NCBI RefSeq assembly: GCF_001907695.1
Contig: NZ_KV880637.1
Location: 496,001 to 560,000 of the forward strand
Direction of reading: 5' to 3'
Length of the DNA: 64,000 nt
DNA from: Thalassospira sp. TSL5-1
GTDB lineage: Bacteria; Pseudomonadota; Alphaproteobacteria; Rhodospirillales; Thalassospiraceae
Of the stretch, positions 54,039 through 62,864 are shown piece by piece. Position 1 is the first letter of the stretch. Each line of letters begins with the position of its first letter. The position numbers were made by a program, and so were the translations under genes. The notes beneath the pieces were generated by a model. The model was given only the letters and a program-made list of their open reading frames with translations. It ran no database searches and was not told where the DNA came from.

Positions 54039-55730
54039 TTATGCCTCCAGCCCGCGTTTGTGCGGGCCCGGTTTTGCCGGTTCCTGGCTGACCTCGACAA
54101 AGCGGGTGCCATTTTGGAAATTCACACTACCTCCCAGTTTGGAAATCGTCAGGGCCTGATTGAAAATCGCGCGAATATCGTCGCGTTGCGGCCCTTCAAG
54201 AACGTTTTCCGTGCGCACGATGAGGTCAAATTTCTGGCTTTCCTTGCGGATCAGCCCGTCAAGCTGGGTATGACCCAACCGGGTAAAGGACAGGTCGAGC
54301 AAAAACCGTGTGCCGGGATCGCTGGATTTATTGTCGCGGTTTTCGTCATCCTCGTTTTGGCCCTGTCGCCAGGCAAGCTGCATTTGTTCGATGCGCTCGC
54401 CCATGTGAAAGGGCATGGCCGTTACGCGCCAGCCATCGGCGCGGGGTTCGCTTGCCATGCCGCGCAGGGTGTTAAAATCCTTATCAAGCTTTTTGCCCAG
54501 TGCATTATCCCTGCCATCACGCCCGTCCAGCGCGCCAATGGTGCGGTCCCCCAGCCAGCTTTTGGCTGATCCTCCCGCGCCCACAATCGCGGTAAAGAAA
54601 AACATCATGGTGGTGGTCAGGCGCGGGCCTGCGGCCGGAATTTGATTTAACAATGCCTGGGCGGCTTGCGGGTCGCTTTGGGCCAGGGCGGCAAGGGCGC
54701 GTTGCAGGCTGTCCCAGTTTTGGCTCAGGCTGGCGGCCTGGCCCCGGGCCATCAATTCGGCTTCGGTCATTATCGGCTGGGGCAGGCGGGCCGAGGCAAG
54801 GTTGTTGCCATCAATCGCAAATGAAAGTGTTGCGCCCACAGGGGCGGGAACCGGCAGGCGCACACCGATGATCCCTGCGTTAGTGCGAAGGGCGGTAAAG
54901 CCATCGGGCAGCAGGCGGGCCTCCGGGCTGCCGGGGGGCAATACCGTGCCGGTCAGCATCATGGGGCCAGCGGGTTTCACCCCGTTGGTCGCCAACAAAC
55001 CAGCATTTCCAGCGGCAGAATTTGCCGTATTGCCGATCACACCTTGCGTGGCAGTGGAGGCACCGGGCATATTGCCGGTTATGCCGCCTGTGCCCCCAGC
55101 GGTGGCAAGGCTGGCCTGTGACGTTGCCCCGGTCATGCCCGCACCCTGGGCGGCTGCCATTAAACCGGCGGCCTTGGCGGGCGCGGCGGCACCCGGGCTG
55201 ACAAACATCATTTGGACCTGGCTTCCAGCGGGCAGGCTGCCGCCACCGGGTAAAGAAAGGGCACTGGTGGTGATACCGGTAAAGCTTTGCCCCGGTATGA
55301 TGCTTGACGGATTGCTAAGTGTGGCGGCGGTTGCACCCGCACCAGTCCCGCCAGCCGCGCCACCTGTGCTACCTGCGCCACTTGCACCGGGGATCGTTTG
55401 CGGCAGGACCTGCAAGCGCAGGCCGCTTGCGCCATCGGTCCCGGTTTGCGGCATGATGCGTACCCATACCAGATCATTGAGGTTGCCCGGCAGGGCGCGT
55501 GGCAGTTTAACCGTGACATCGCCCGCACCCGTTTGCAGGGTCACTTCGGTGCCGGTTTTGGCCTGCAAACTGGCCTGTATCAGGCTGTCAACCGGCAGCT
55601 TTGCCAATGCGGCCGGCGGGTTTTGCACAATCGCTGTGGCCGCACCACTGCCCCCGCCTGCACCGACATTTCCGGCACCAACGCCATTGGCACCTGAAAC
55701 GGACGGAACGGTTGGGCTGTTTGCGGCCAT
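54039..55730 (-). CDS. FliK-like flagellar protein (low-complexity)
   Basis: A 563-residue protein beginning with a long Gly/Ala/Thr/Pro-rich region (to about residue 280) and ending in a structured domain of about 110 residues with FLLDLSFTRLGHTQLDGLIR and FDLIVRTENVLEGPQRDDI. That pattern, a flexible N-terminal ruler-like part and a C-terminal domain near QLDGLI, resembles hook-length control proteins (FliK), and its place directly after flhG in the flagellar cluster fits. Standard FliK signatures are not exact, so the name is tentative. Six bases separate it from flhG. Confidence 0.55.
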   Translation of the reverse strand: MAANSPTVPSVSGANGVGAGNVGAGGGSGAATAIVQNPPAALAKLPVDSLIQASLQAKTGTEVTLQTGAGDVTVKLPRALPGNLNDLVWVRIMPQTGTDGASGLRLQVLPQTIPGASGAGSTGGAAGGTGAGATAATLSNPSSIIPGQSFTGITTSALSLPGGGSLPAGSQVQMMFVSPGAAAPAKAAGLMAAAQGAGMTGATSQASLATAGGTGGITGNMPGASTATQGVIGNTANSAAGNAGLLATNGVKPAGPMMLTGTVLPPGSPEARLLPDGFTALRTNAGIIGVRLPVPAPVGATLSFAIDGNNLASARLPQPIMTEAELMARGQAASLSQNWDSLQRALAALAQSDPQAAQALLNQIPAAGPRLTTTMMFFFTAIVGAGGSAKSWLGDRTIGALDGRDGRDNALGKKLDKDFNTLRGMASEPRADGWRVTAMPFHMGERIEQMQLAWRQGQNEDDENRDNKSSDPGTRFLLDLSFTRLGHTQLDGLIRKESQKFDLIVRTENVLEGPQRDDIRAIFNQALTISKLGGSVNFQNGTRFVEVSQEPAKPGPHKRGLEA

Positions 55731-55736
55731 ATTGGA

Positions 55737-56525
55737 CTATCCTTCGAGCAGCCTTGTTGCAATTGCCTCGATATCCTGGGCGGCATTGGAATTGGGGTGC
55801 CGGGTTAATAGCGGCGTCTGGTTGCGGATACATTCCGAAACCTTGCTGTCCGCACGGATAACCCCCAAAAGCGGCGGCGAGATTTTAAGGAAACCCTCGC
55901 AGGCTTTTAACAGCTTACCATAAATGGCTTCGCCTTCCTTTTTATCCTTTGCCAGATTCACCACCACCCGAATGTCGGTTTTGGGCCGTGCCATATGCGT
56001 TACCTTGATAAAGGCATAGGCGTCGGTCAAGGCTGTGGGGTCGCCATTGGTCAGCACGATCACGGTATTGGCAAGGCTTGTCATTTGCTGCACACCCTGG
56101 TCCACCCCGGCGCCAAGGTCGATCAAAACCTTGTCATAGGATTTGCCGGTTTGCAGCAAGTCGTCGGACAGGGCCTGCAAGCGGGCGGTAGACAGATTGG
56201 CAAGCGTGCCCGAGCCACTGCGCCCTGCCACAATATCAAACCCGCCATCTTCAAATTCGGTAATCGCATCGCGCAGCGCAAGGCGGCCAGCAATAACGCT
56301 GCCCAGGTCATGCTTGGGCATCAGGCCCAATTGAATGTCGATATTGGCAAGGCCCAGATCGCCATCAAATAACAATGCTTTTAATTCATGCAGGGCAAGG
56401 GCATGGCACAGCGAAATGGCAAACCATGTTTTGCCAACGCCGCCTTTGCCCGAGGCAACGGCAATGACATTGCGTCCCTTGGGGCGTGCTGCCGGTTTGG
56501 GGGTGGCATCCGTTCTGGCTGTCAT
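55737..56525 (-). CDS. flhG: MinD/ParA-type flagellar number regulator FlhG (FleN)
   Basis: A 262-residue MinD-like ATPase that with FlhF sets the number and place of polar flagella. Deviant Walker A is ASGKGGVGKTWFAIS near residue 30, then DGDLGLANIDIQLGL and VLIDLGAGVDQGVQQM. The C-terminal ILLTRHPNSNAAQDIEAIA-like membrane-targeting helix is present. The N-terminal 20 residues are Ala/Lys/Pro-rich and lack the DQAxxLR helix by which FlhG of many species stimulates FlhF GTPase. Its ATG overlaps the flhF stop by four bases. Confidence 0.9.
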   Translation of the reverse strand: MTARTDATPKPAARPKGRNVIAVASGKGGVGKTWFAISLCHALALHELKALLFDGDLGLANIDIQLGLMPKHDLGSVIAGRLALRDAITEFEDGGFDIVAGRSGSGTLANLSTARLQALSDDLLQTGKSYDKVLIDLGAGVDQGVQQMTSLANTVIVLTNGDPTALTDAYAFIKVTHMARPKTDIRVVVNLAKDKKEGEAIYGKLLKACEGFLKISPPLLGVIRADSKVSECIRNQTPLLTRHPNSNAAQDIEAIATRLLEG

Positions 56526-57520
56526 TTCATGACCTCGGCGAAACTCGTTTTCTTGTGGTTGTGTCTGGCTGGGATCAGCAATTTTGCCAATGCGACCGGG
56601 CTCAGGGCGGTTAATCCGTCGGCAACCTGTGCGGTCATGCTAACATTGCAAAGTGAAAGATTACCCTTGTTCGCACCATATAACGCCCCTCCCAGTCGGG
56701 ATGCAACATCCAGGCGCGTTATGAGCATACGGGTTGCCCCACATTCGGCAAAGGCATTGGCGATATCCCCTGTTTCTTCAGCATCTACACCGGCGGGGCA
56801 AACCAGGATCGGTTCGCTGGGCACGGATTGCAAAAATTCCCCCATCGCGGCAAGTTCGCCCGGCTGATAGGGATTGCAATTTGCGGTATCCACAAAAACC
56901 AGATCAGCCTCCCGCGCAGCTTCAAATTTGTCGCGCAGGTCCTCGGGCGATTTGATAATGCCCAGCGGAATTTTCAGAATATTGGTAAAGGCCCGCAATT
57001 GCTCGACGCCGCCCGCCCGTTTGGTATCGCTGGTAAGCACGGCGACCCGGCGTTTTTTCATCACGGCACGCGCGGCGGCCTTGGCAACACACAGGGTTTT
57101 ACCGGCACCGGGCGGGCCGACAAAGGCAATGGCGCGCGGGCTGCTTTTTTCAGGCAGCGGGGTAAATTCAAAAATCTCGTCGAGCGCACTGGCTAGTAAT
57201 TGCTGCACATTGCCGGGGTTGCGTTCGCGGCCCATTGCATCACACAGTCGCAGGCGCAGCCTTTCGGGCATGGAATGGCGAACAAGGGCGGCATCTGCCT
57301 CCTCGATCAGCTCTTCAAGTCGGGGGGCATCAAAACCTTCATCCCGGCCCCGACCAGGGACGATGTCAAAATCGGCATCGCTGTCGCTGGCGGCCGTCAG
57401 GCGCACGCCCGACCCGGCAATGTCCTGGGTCGAAACAATAATGGCATTTGGCCCCATATGTTCCTTAACCAGCGCCATTGCGGCACTCATGGTTGGGGCG
57501 GTAAAGGTTTTAAGACGCAT
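56522..57520 (-). CDS. flhF: SRP-like GTPase FlhF
   Basis: A 332-residue SRP-type GTPase that places the flagellum at the pole. N-terminal basic part RLKTFTAPTMSAAMALVKE, helical N domain, then the G domain with GPPGAGKTLCVAKAAA (G1) near residue 135, LTSDTKRAGGVEQLRAF (G2 region) and VDTANCNPYQ at the G3 place, where the family usually has DTAGR. TRLDVASRLGGALYGANKG serves as the TKxD region. Overlaps flhG by four bases; the pair is translated together. Confidence 0.92.
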   Translation of the reverse strand: MRLKTFTAPTMSAAMALVKEHMGPNAIIVSTQDIAGSGVRLTAASDSDADFDIVPGRGRDEGFDAPRLEELIEEADAALVRHSMPERLRLRLCDAMGRERNPGNVQQLLASALDEIFEFTPLPEKSSPRAIAFVGPPGAGKTLCVAKAAARAVMKKRRVAVLTSDTKRAGGVEQLRAFTNILKIPLGIIKSPEDLRDKFEAAREADLVFVDTANCNPYQPGELAAMGEFLQSVPSEPILVCPAGVDAEETGDIANAFAECGATRMLITRLDVASRLGGALYGANKGNLSLCNVSMTAQVADGLTALSPVALAKLLIPARHNHKKTSFAEVMK

Positions 57521-57544
57521 GGCACGCCTCTTTGTGCCGTGTCA

Positions 57545-59698
57545 TCAGATCTGCCCCATTGTTTTTAATTGGGCCTTGGGGTGAATTTCGTTTTGCGACA
57601 TCACCACGGTTGCCGGGCGGAAACGTTCCACAATTGATCGGACATAGGGACGAATGCCCGGGCTGGTCAGCAGCACGGGGGATTCCCCCATCATGCCCAA
57701 TCGTTCAAAGGTACTGCGCACCTTGTTGATAAATTCCTGAAGCTGACTGGGCGGCATGGAAAGCTGTTTTTCCTCGCCATTGCCGACCAGGCTTTCGGCA
57801 AAAATCTGTTCCCATTCCGGCGATAATGTTACCAGCGGAATAACCCCGTCGGCATTTGAATTGGTGTCCGACAATTGCCGTGCCAAACGGGTACGGACAT
57901 GTTCGGTCATGAAGGTCGGGTTGCGGGTAAAGGCCGTGGCCTCGCCAATCCCTTCCAGAATGGTCGGCAGGTCACGAATGGAAATGCGTTCGGTCAGCAG
58001 GGATTGCAAGACGCGCTGGACACCGCCGACTGAAATCTGGCCGGGGATAATATCCTCGACCAGTTTTTTCTGGTCGTCTTCGAGTTCGTCCAGCAGCTTT
58101 TGCGTTTCCGCATAAGACAGCAATTCGGGCATATGGTCCTTGACCACTTCGGTCAAATGCGTTGTGATCACGGTTTGCGGGTCCACGACCGTATAGCCCC
58201 GGAACATGGCTTCTTCCTTCATGCCCTGTTCCACCCACATGGCCGGCAGGTTAAAGGTCGGCTCGATGGTTTTTTCACCCGCAAGGGTAATTTCCTCGCC
58301 GCGCGGGTCCATCACCAGCAGCATATTGGGGCGCAAATCGCCGCGCCCGGCCTCGATTTCCTTGACCCGCACCACATAAGTATTGGCCGGAAGCTGCATA
58401 TTGTCCTGAATACGCACACTGGGCATGACAAAGCCCATATCAGCCGCCATCTGGCGGCGCAGCGCCTTGATCTGATCGGTCAGTTTCTGGCCGCGTTCAG
58501 TGCTGATCAGCGATAACAGGCCATATCCCAGCTCCAGGCGGACATAATCCATGCGCAGGGCATTGGCGATGGGTTCTTCGGCGGGGGGGGCGGCGGCCTC
58601 GGCGGCGGCATCATTTTCCATGCGGGAGGCTTCTTCTTTGGCGGCATTTTGCTTTTTGCCCAAATACCACGCCAGATAGCCCATTCCAATCGCTGCCCCC
58701 ATAAACCAGATCATGGGGATACCGGGCAGAAGCGACATGCCCCCCATCATCGCAGCGCCAATGCCAAGGGCGGCAGGATAGTTCGATACCTGGCCGAAAA
58801 CGGCCTTTTCCGTTGCCCCTTCCATGCCACCTTTGGTGACAAGAAGGCCTGCTGCGGTTGATACGATCAGGGCGGGAATTTGCGATACCAGGCCGTCGCC
58901 CACCGTCAGAATGGTGTAGGTTTCAGTCGCCTCATTGAGCGACAGGCCCATTTGCGCGGTGCCGATGATGATGCCGCCAATCACGTTGATAAAGGTAATC
59001 AGAATGCCGGCAACGGCATCGCCGCGTACGAATTTCGAGGCACCATCCATCGCCCCGAAAAAGGCGCTTTCTTCTTCCAGTTCCTTACGCCGCGCCTTGG
59101 CCTGTTCTTCATTGATCAGGCCCGATGACAAATCGGCATCCACGGCCATTTGCTTGCCGGGCATGGCATCAAGGGTAAAACGTGCCGCAACTTCGGCAAT
59201 ACGGCCCGAACCCTTGGTGATCACCACAAAGTTGATGATGACAAGGATGGCAAAAACAATGATCCCGATAACGAAATTGCCGCTGACCAAAAAGCTGCCA
59301 AAGGCCTGAATAACATGACCTGCCGCCTGTGGTCCTTCATGGCCGTGGCCCAGAATAAGCCGTGTTGTGGCAATGTTGAGCGCCAGTCGGAGCGATGTCG
59401 CAACCAGCAGAATGGTCGGAAAAGAGTTAAATTCCAGCGGCTTTTGAATGAACAATGCCGTCATCAGGATTAGAATGGAAAAACTGATCGAAACCGCCAG
59501 AAACATATCGAGAAGCCAGGTTGGCAGCGGGAACATCATGATCACGAGGATCAGGACGAAGCCCAGCGCCATTGCAATGTCGCCACGCCGCATGGCGGAA
59601 CGCAGGCGTCCCTGCATATTGGCCATAAAGTCGCGGCCGCCGCCTGAACCGCCGGAATTTCCCGACCCCGAAGGGGTTATTTGGCGACCATCTGCCAT
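57545..59698 (-). CDS. flhA: Flagellar biosynthesis export gate protein FlhA
   Basis: A 717-residue export-gate component. The N-terminal half has eight transmembrane segments beginning with MALGFVLILVIMMFPLP and contains the FHIPEP-region block FTLDAMPGKQMAVDADLSSGLI. The cytosolic C-terminal half (about residue 370 onward) contains RDLPTILEGIGEATAFTRNP and the late IRPYVRSIVERF region. A 25-residue Gly/Ser-rich lead precedes the first segment. It is followed by flhF 24 bases later. A candidate sigma-54 element lies 100 bases upstream. Confidence 0.96.
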   Translation of the reverse strand: MADGRQITPSGSGNSGGSGGGRDFMANMQGRLRSAMRRGDIAMALGFVLILVIMMFPLPTWLLDMFLAVSISFSILILMTALFIQKPLEFNSFPTILLVATSLRLALNIATTRLILGHGHEGPQAAGHVIQAFGSFLVSGNFVIGIIVFAILVIINFVVITKGSGRIAEVAARFTLDAMPGKQMAVDADLSSGLINEEQAKARRKELEEESAFFGAMDGASKFVRGDAVAGILITFINVIGGIIIGTAQMGLSLNEATETYTILTVGDGLVSQIPALIVSTAAGLLVTKGGMEGATEKAVFGQVSNYPAALGIGAAMMGGMSLLPGIPMIWFMGAAIGMGYLAWYLGKKQNAAKEEASRMENDAAAEAAAPPAEEPIANALRMDYVRLELGYGLLSLISTERGQKLTDQIKALRRQMAADMGFVMPSVRIQDNMQLPANTYVVRVKEIEAGRGDLRPNMLLVMDPRGEEITLAGEKTIEPTFNLPAMWVEQGMKEEAMFRGYTVVDPQTVITTHLTEVVKDHMPELLSYAETQKLLDELEDDQKKLVEDIIPGQISVGGVQRVLQSLLTERISIRDLPTILEGIGEATAFTRNPTFMTEHVRTRLARQLSDTNSNADGVIPLVTLSPEWEQIFAESLVGNGEEKQLSMPPSQLQEFINKVRSTFERLGMMGESPVLLTSPGIRPYVRSIVERFRPATVVMSQNEIHPKAQLKTMGQI

Positions 59699-59798
59699 GT
59701 CTGTTAATCGGTTTCCTGCCTATTGCCCGTCTGGCATTTTGCCTGTCTTTTAGGGGCGATTTCCCGCTGTGTCATTGTTTTAAGACAACGATCTTTCA

Positions 59799-59816
59799 CA
59801 GCTTTGAGTGTGCCTT
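59799..59816 (-). promoter_or_regulatory. Candidate sigma-54 promoter upstream of flhA
   Basis: Read leftward, AAGGCACACTCAAAGCTG has GG and GC dinucleotides exactly ten bases apart with GGCAC as in the -24 box; the -12 half (AAGC rather than TTGC) is weaker. It lies between flbD and flhA, and FlbD is a sigma-54 activator. Confidence 0.45.
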
Positions 59817-59841
59817 GCAAGGTGTGCTGTGCCCTGTCGGG

Positions 59842-61485
59842 TTATCCATTCCCCGGAAGCGGAATATCAACACCCTCGTCGGTATATTGGCGCAGTTTGT
59901 TACGCAAGGTACGGATCGATATACCCAATATATTGGCAGCGTGCGTGCGATTGCCAAAACAATGTTTCAGGGTATCGATAATCAGTTCCCGTTCGACATC
60001 CGCCACCGTGCGCCCGACCAGGGCCGCCGTGATGGATCCATTCTCGGAAATGACCGCGTCATGATCCGTTTCTGTTGGCTCGGCCATCGCATTGGCCCCG
60101 TTTTCCTCTGCCGGGTGTGACGGGCTGGCTGGGGTTGGCTGGGGGGCGGTATATCCGTTTTGGCCGGTTGGGGCCGGTTGGGGGGGCTGGTTATATGCCC
60201 CGCTGGCTGCCCCCGAATTACGATAGGCCTGGTTGACATAAGCCGGGTTATAGGCCGCAGCGGCGGCATTGCTGCGCGCAATATCGCGTGGATCACCGCC
60301 GCCTTGGGTCGTAGGGTTCGGGGCGGGGTTTGAGGCCGCGTTTGCTGGCGCCGGTGCAGGCTGTTGTGCGGTTGCAGCGGCCGGTGCGCCGCCGGTCAGA
60401 AAAATGGCCTCGGGGCCAATTTCATCGGGCCCGGCAATCAGCACCGCGCGGTGCATGGTGTTTTCCAGTTCGCGCACATTGCCGCGCCAGTAATGCCCCA
60501 TCAGTCTTTCAATCGCCAGCGGGCTGATCGGACGGATCGGCATGTCGTTGGCTTCGGAATATTTTCGGACAAAAAATTCGGCCAGAACCGGAATATCACC
60601 GGGCCGTTCGCGCAATGACGGAATATCAAGATTGACGACATTCAGCCGGAAATAAAGGTCCTCGCGGAAATGGCCCTGCTGGACATAGGATTCTAGATCG
60701 CGGTTGGAGGTTGCCAGAATACGCACATCTACCTTGACCGGTTTGCTGCCGCCCAGCCGGTCAATTTCGCGTTCCTGAATCACGCGCAACAGCTTGGCCT
60801 GTAAGCGCACATCCATTTCGCTGATTTCATCAAGCAAAAGGGTGCCGCCATTGGCCTCTTCAAATTTACCAATCCGGCGGGCCTGGGCACCGGTAAAGGC
60901 GCCCTTTTCATGGCCGAAAAGCTCGGATTCCAGCAAATTATCCGGAATGGCCGCACAGTTTACGGCGACAAAGGGTTTATCGGCCCGGTTTGATTTACGG
61001 TGGACAAACCGGCTGAGAATTTCCTTGCCGGTGCCGCTTTCACCCGTGATCAGGATGGATGCGTTGCTGCGTGATACCTGTTCGGCCAGGCGCAGGGTTT
61101 CGGTCATGCGCGGGTCACGATGGATCAGAGCATGGCTTTCTTCGGTAACGGCTTCAAAAATGGCGGCAATCAGGGCGGCTTCGGGTGGCAGCGGGATATA
61201 TTCCTGCGCCCCGGCCTTAATCGCATTGACCGCGCCGTTAATGTCATTGCCCACACCGCAGGCGACCACCGGCACGCTGATGCGTTCGGCCGACAGGGCG
61301 GTAATCAGGGCGCCAACATCCAGGGCGATGTCGGCCATCACCAGATCAATCCGCTTGCCCGCGCGCAGGATGTTTAACGCCGTGGTGACGCTTTCGGCCA
61401 ATTGTACCGTGGCACCCCGGGCCATCGCGATCTTGCTGGCTGCGCCAATCTGGCCGCCCAGTCCACCAACGATCAATACCTGCAT
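59842..61485 (-). CDS. flbD: Sigma-54-dependent flagellar regulator FlbD
   Basis: A 547-residue NtrC-type activator. The N-terminal receiver-like domain opens with VLIVGGLGGQIGAASKIAM, without the acidic pair of true receivers, as in Caulobacter FlbD. The AAA+ domain has ITGESGTGKEILSRFVH, the sigma-54 loop EKGAFTGAQARRIGKFEE and LNVVNLDIPSLRERPGDIP. A Pro/Ala/Gln-rich linker of about 110 residues separates it from the Fis-type helix-turn-helix LKHCFGNRTHAANILGIS. It controls late flagellar genes with the flagellum-built checkpoint in Caulobacter. Upstream of flhA on the same strand. Confidence 0.93.
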   Translation of the reverse strand: MQVLIVGGLGGQIGAASKIAMARGATVQLAESVTTALNILRAGKRIDLVMADIALDVGALITALSAERISVPVVACGVGNDINGAVNAIKAGAQEYIPLPPEAALIAAIFEAVTEESHALIHRDPRMTETLRLAEQVSRSNASILITGESGTGKEILSRFVHRKSNRADKPFVAVNCAAIPDNLLESELFGHEKGAFTGAQARRIGKFEEANGGTLLLDEISEMDVRLQAKLLRVIQEREIDRLGGSKPVKVDVRILATSNRDLESYVQQGHFREDLYFRLNVVNLDIPSLRERPGDIPVLAEFFVRKYSEANDMPIRPISPLAIERLMGHYWRGNVRELENTMHRAVLIAGPDEIGPEAIFLTGGAPAAATAQQPAPAPANAASNPAPNPTTQGGGDPRDIARSNAAAAAYNPAYVNQAYRNSGAASGAYNQPPQPAPTGQNGYTAPQPTPASPSHPAEENGANAMAEPTETDHDAVISENGSITAALVGRTVADVERELIIDTLKHCFGNRTHAANILGISIRTLRNKLRQYTDEGVDIPLPGNG

Positions 61486-61567
61486 TGCCTAATCTCTTTC
61501 TGATCCGCTTTTTGTGTGTCTGTGCTGTAATACCATTGATTTATCACTAAAAAATGGCAACAGAAGA

Positions 61568-62362
61568 TCAATCAAAATAACTGACCCGTTTTGCCGGCGG
61601 CAAAATGGAATTCAGCAACATTTCCAGGCGACGGGGGTTTTCCTGCCGGCCAATGGAAACCGCGCCCACCATATAAACCGAATTTAACAGTTCTTCTTCC
61701 TGCGAGTTGCGTTCCAGCTTGGCTGCCAGCGGCATGAACACCATGTTGGACAGGACTGCGCCATAAAATGTTGTCAGCAGGGCGACTGCCATTGACGGGC
61801 CAATTGATGACGGGTCATCAAGATTGCCCAGCATCTGCACCAGACCAATAAGCGTTCCGATCAGGCCCATTGCCGGGGCAATGTCACCGGCCTTCTTAAG
61901 GATGCTGGCCCCCTTGTGGTGGCGCGAAATCGTGGCATTCATATCTTTGCGCATGATGCCTTCAACTTCTTCGGGCGGGGTGCCATCCACCACCAGCGAC
62001 AGGCCCTTCCACAGATATTCCTCGCTTAACAGGCTATCAAGGTGGCCCTGCAGCGACAAAACACCGCCTTTCCGGGCAATTTCGGCCAATTGCAAAATTT
62101 GCAGCGCCGCATCGGACGGGTTGCGCGACGGATGAAAAATCGTCCGTGCCAGTACCCGGCCAATGCCCAGAAACTCGCCCAGGGAAAAACACACCGCTGT
62201 AATCGCGGCAGTCCCCCCGATGACGATCAGGATTGACGGTACGTCAATAAATGCGCCCGGCGATCCGCCCAGCACAACTGCAGCTATCACCAGCGCAAAC
62301 CCGACGATAAGCCCGACCACCGTTGCGATGTCGAACGTCGTCTTCGTCCCCCCGTCCGCCAT
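61568..62362 (-). CDS. Flagellar stator protein MotA/PomA
   Basis: A 264-residue stator subunit with four transmembrane segments. The opening VVGLIVGFALVIAAVVLGGS and IDVPSILIVIGGTAAITA, and the late block GDIAPAMGLIGTLIGLVQML with MAVALLTTFYGAVLSNMVFMPLA, match the PomA/MotA class used by polar flagella. Whether protons or sodium drive it cannot be told. No motB/pomB partner is in the window. It lies 24 bases after fliN and 82 before flbD on the same strand. Confidence 0.88.
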   Translation of the reverse strand: MADGGTKTTFDIATVVGLIVGFALVIAAVVLGGSPGAFIDVPSILIVIGGTAAITAVCFSLGEFLGIGRVLARTIFHPSRNPSDAALQILQLAEIARKGGVLSLQGHLDSLLSEEYLWKGLSLVVDGTPPEEVEGIMRKDMNATISRHHKGASILKKAGDIAPAMGLIGTLIGLVQMLGNLDDPSSIGPSMAVALLTTFYGAVLSNMVFMPLAAKLERNSQEEELLNSVYMVGAVSIGRQENPRRLEMLLNSILPPAKRVSYFD

Positions 62363-62385
62363 TCCCAGCTATCCTTCTGACCAGC

Positions 62386-62748
62386 CTAGTTTCGTTCCGA
62401 TTTAATGATTTCCGTCATGGTGACACCCAGACGGTCTTCGACAACAACCACTTCGCCACGCGCGACCAGGCGGTTGTTGACATATATATCAATAGCTTCC
62501 CCAACTTTGCGGTCAAGCTCCACGACAGCACCACGGCCCAATTTCAGCAACTGGCTGACCTGCATGGTGGCTTTTCCCAGCACCGCCGAGACCTGGACGG
62601 GAATATCATATACCGCTTCCAGGTCCTTGGAGGTTTTCATCCCCTCGCCACTGGTATCGAGTCCGGCCAGCAATTCGGTTCCTTCGCCTTCCAGCTCGAT
62701 ATCGTCATCATCGAGTTCGGACAGTTCAAGATCGTCATCATCTGCCAT
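62386..62748 (-). CDS. fliN: Flagellar motor switch protein FliN
   Basis: A 120-residue C-ring component. After an acidic lead of about 40 residues (LSELDDDDIELEGEGTE), the SpoA-type domain reads YDIPVQVSAVLGKATMQVSQ, LLKLGRGAVVELDRKVGE and IYVNNRLVARGEVVVVEDRLGVT, a standard FliN core. It comes after fliH on the same strand. No fliM in the window. Confidence 0.93.
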   Translation of the reverse strand: MADDDDLELSELDDDDIELEGEGTELLAGLDTSGEGMKTSKDLEAVYDIPVQVSAVLGKATMQVSQLLKLGRGAVVELDRKVGEAIDIYVNNRLVARGEVVVVEDRLGVTMTEIIKSERN

Positions 62749-62864
62749 TTTGTTCTCCTGCTTGTATCAGGTGGATTGCGCCTGGCGAACCTGTATTGTC
62801 GCTTTCATCACCGCTGTGATGCAATCTATTGTTTTATTGTGCCAAAGTCATTGATTTAGGCAGC

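Noticed and set aside
54802..55923. 373-codon plus-strand open frame over the FliK-like gene
   Set aside because: Product is a Pro/Ala-rich reflection of the Gly/Ala-rich minus-strand protein, and it runs into flhG.
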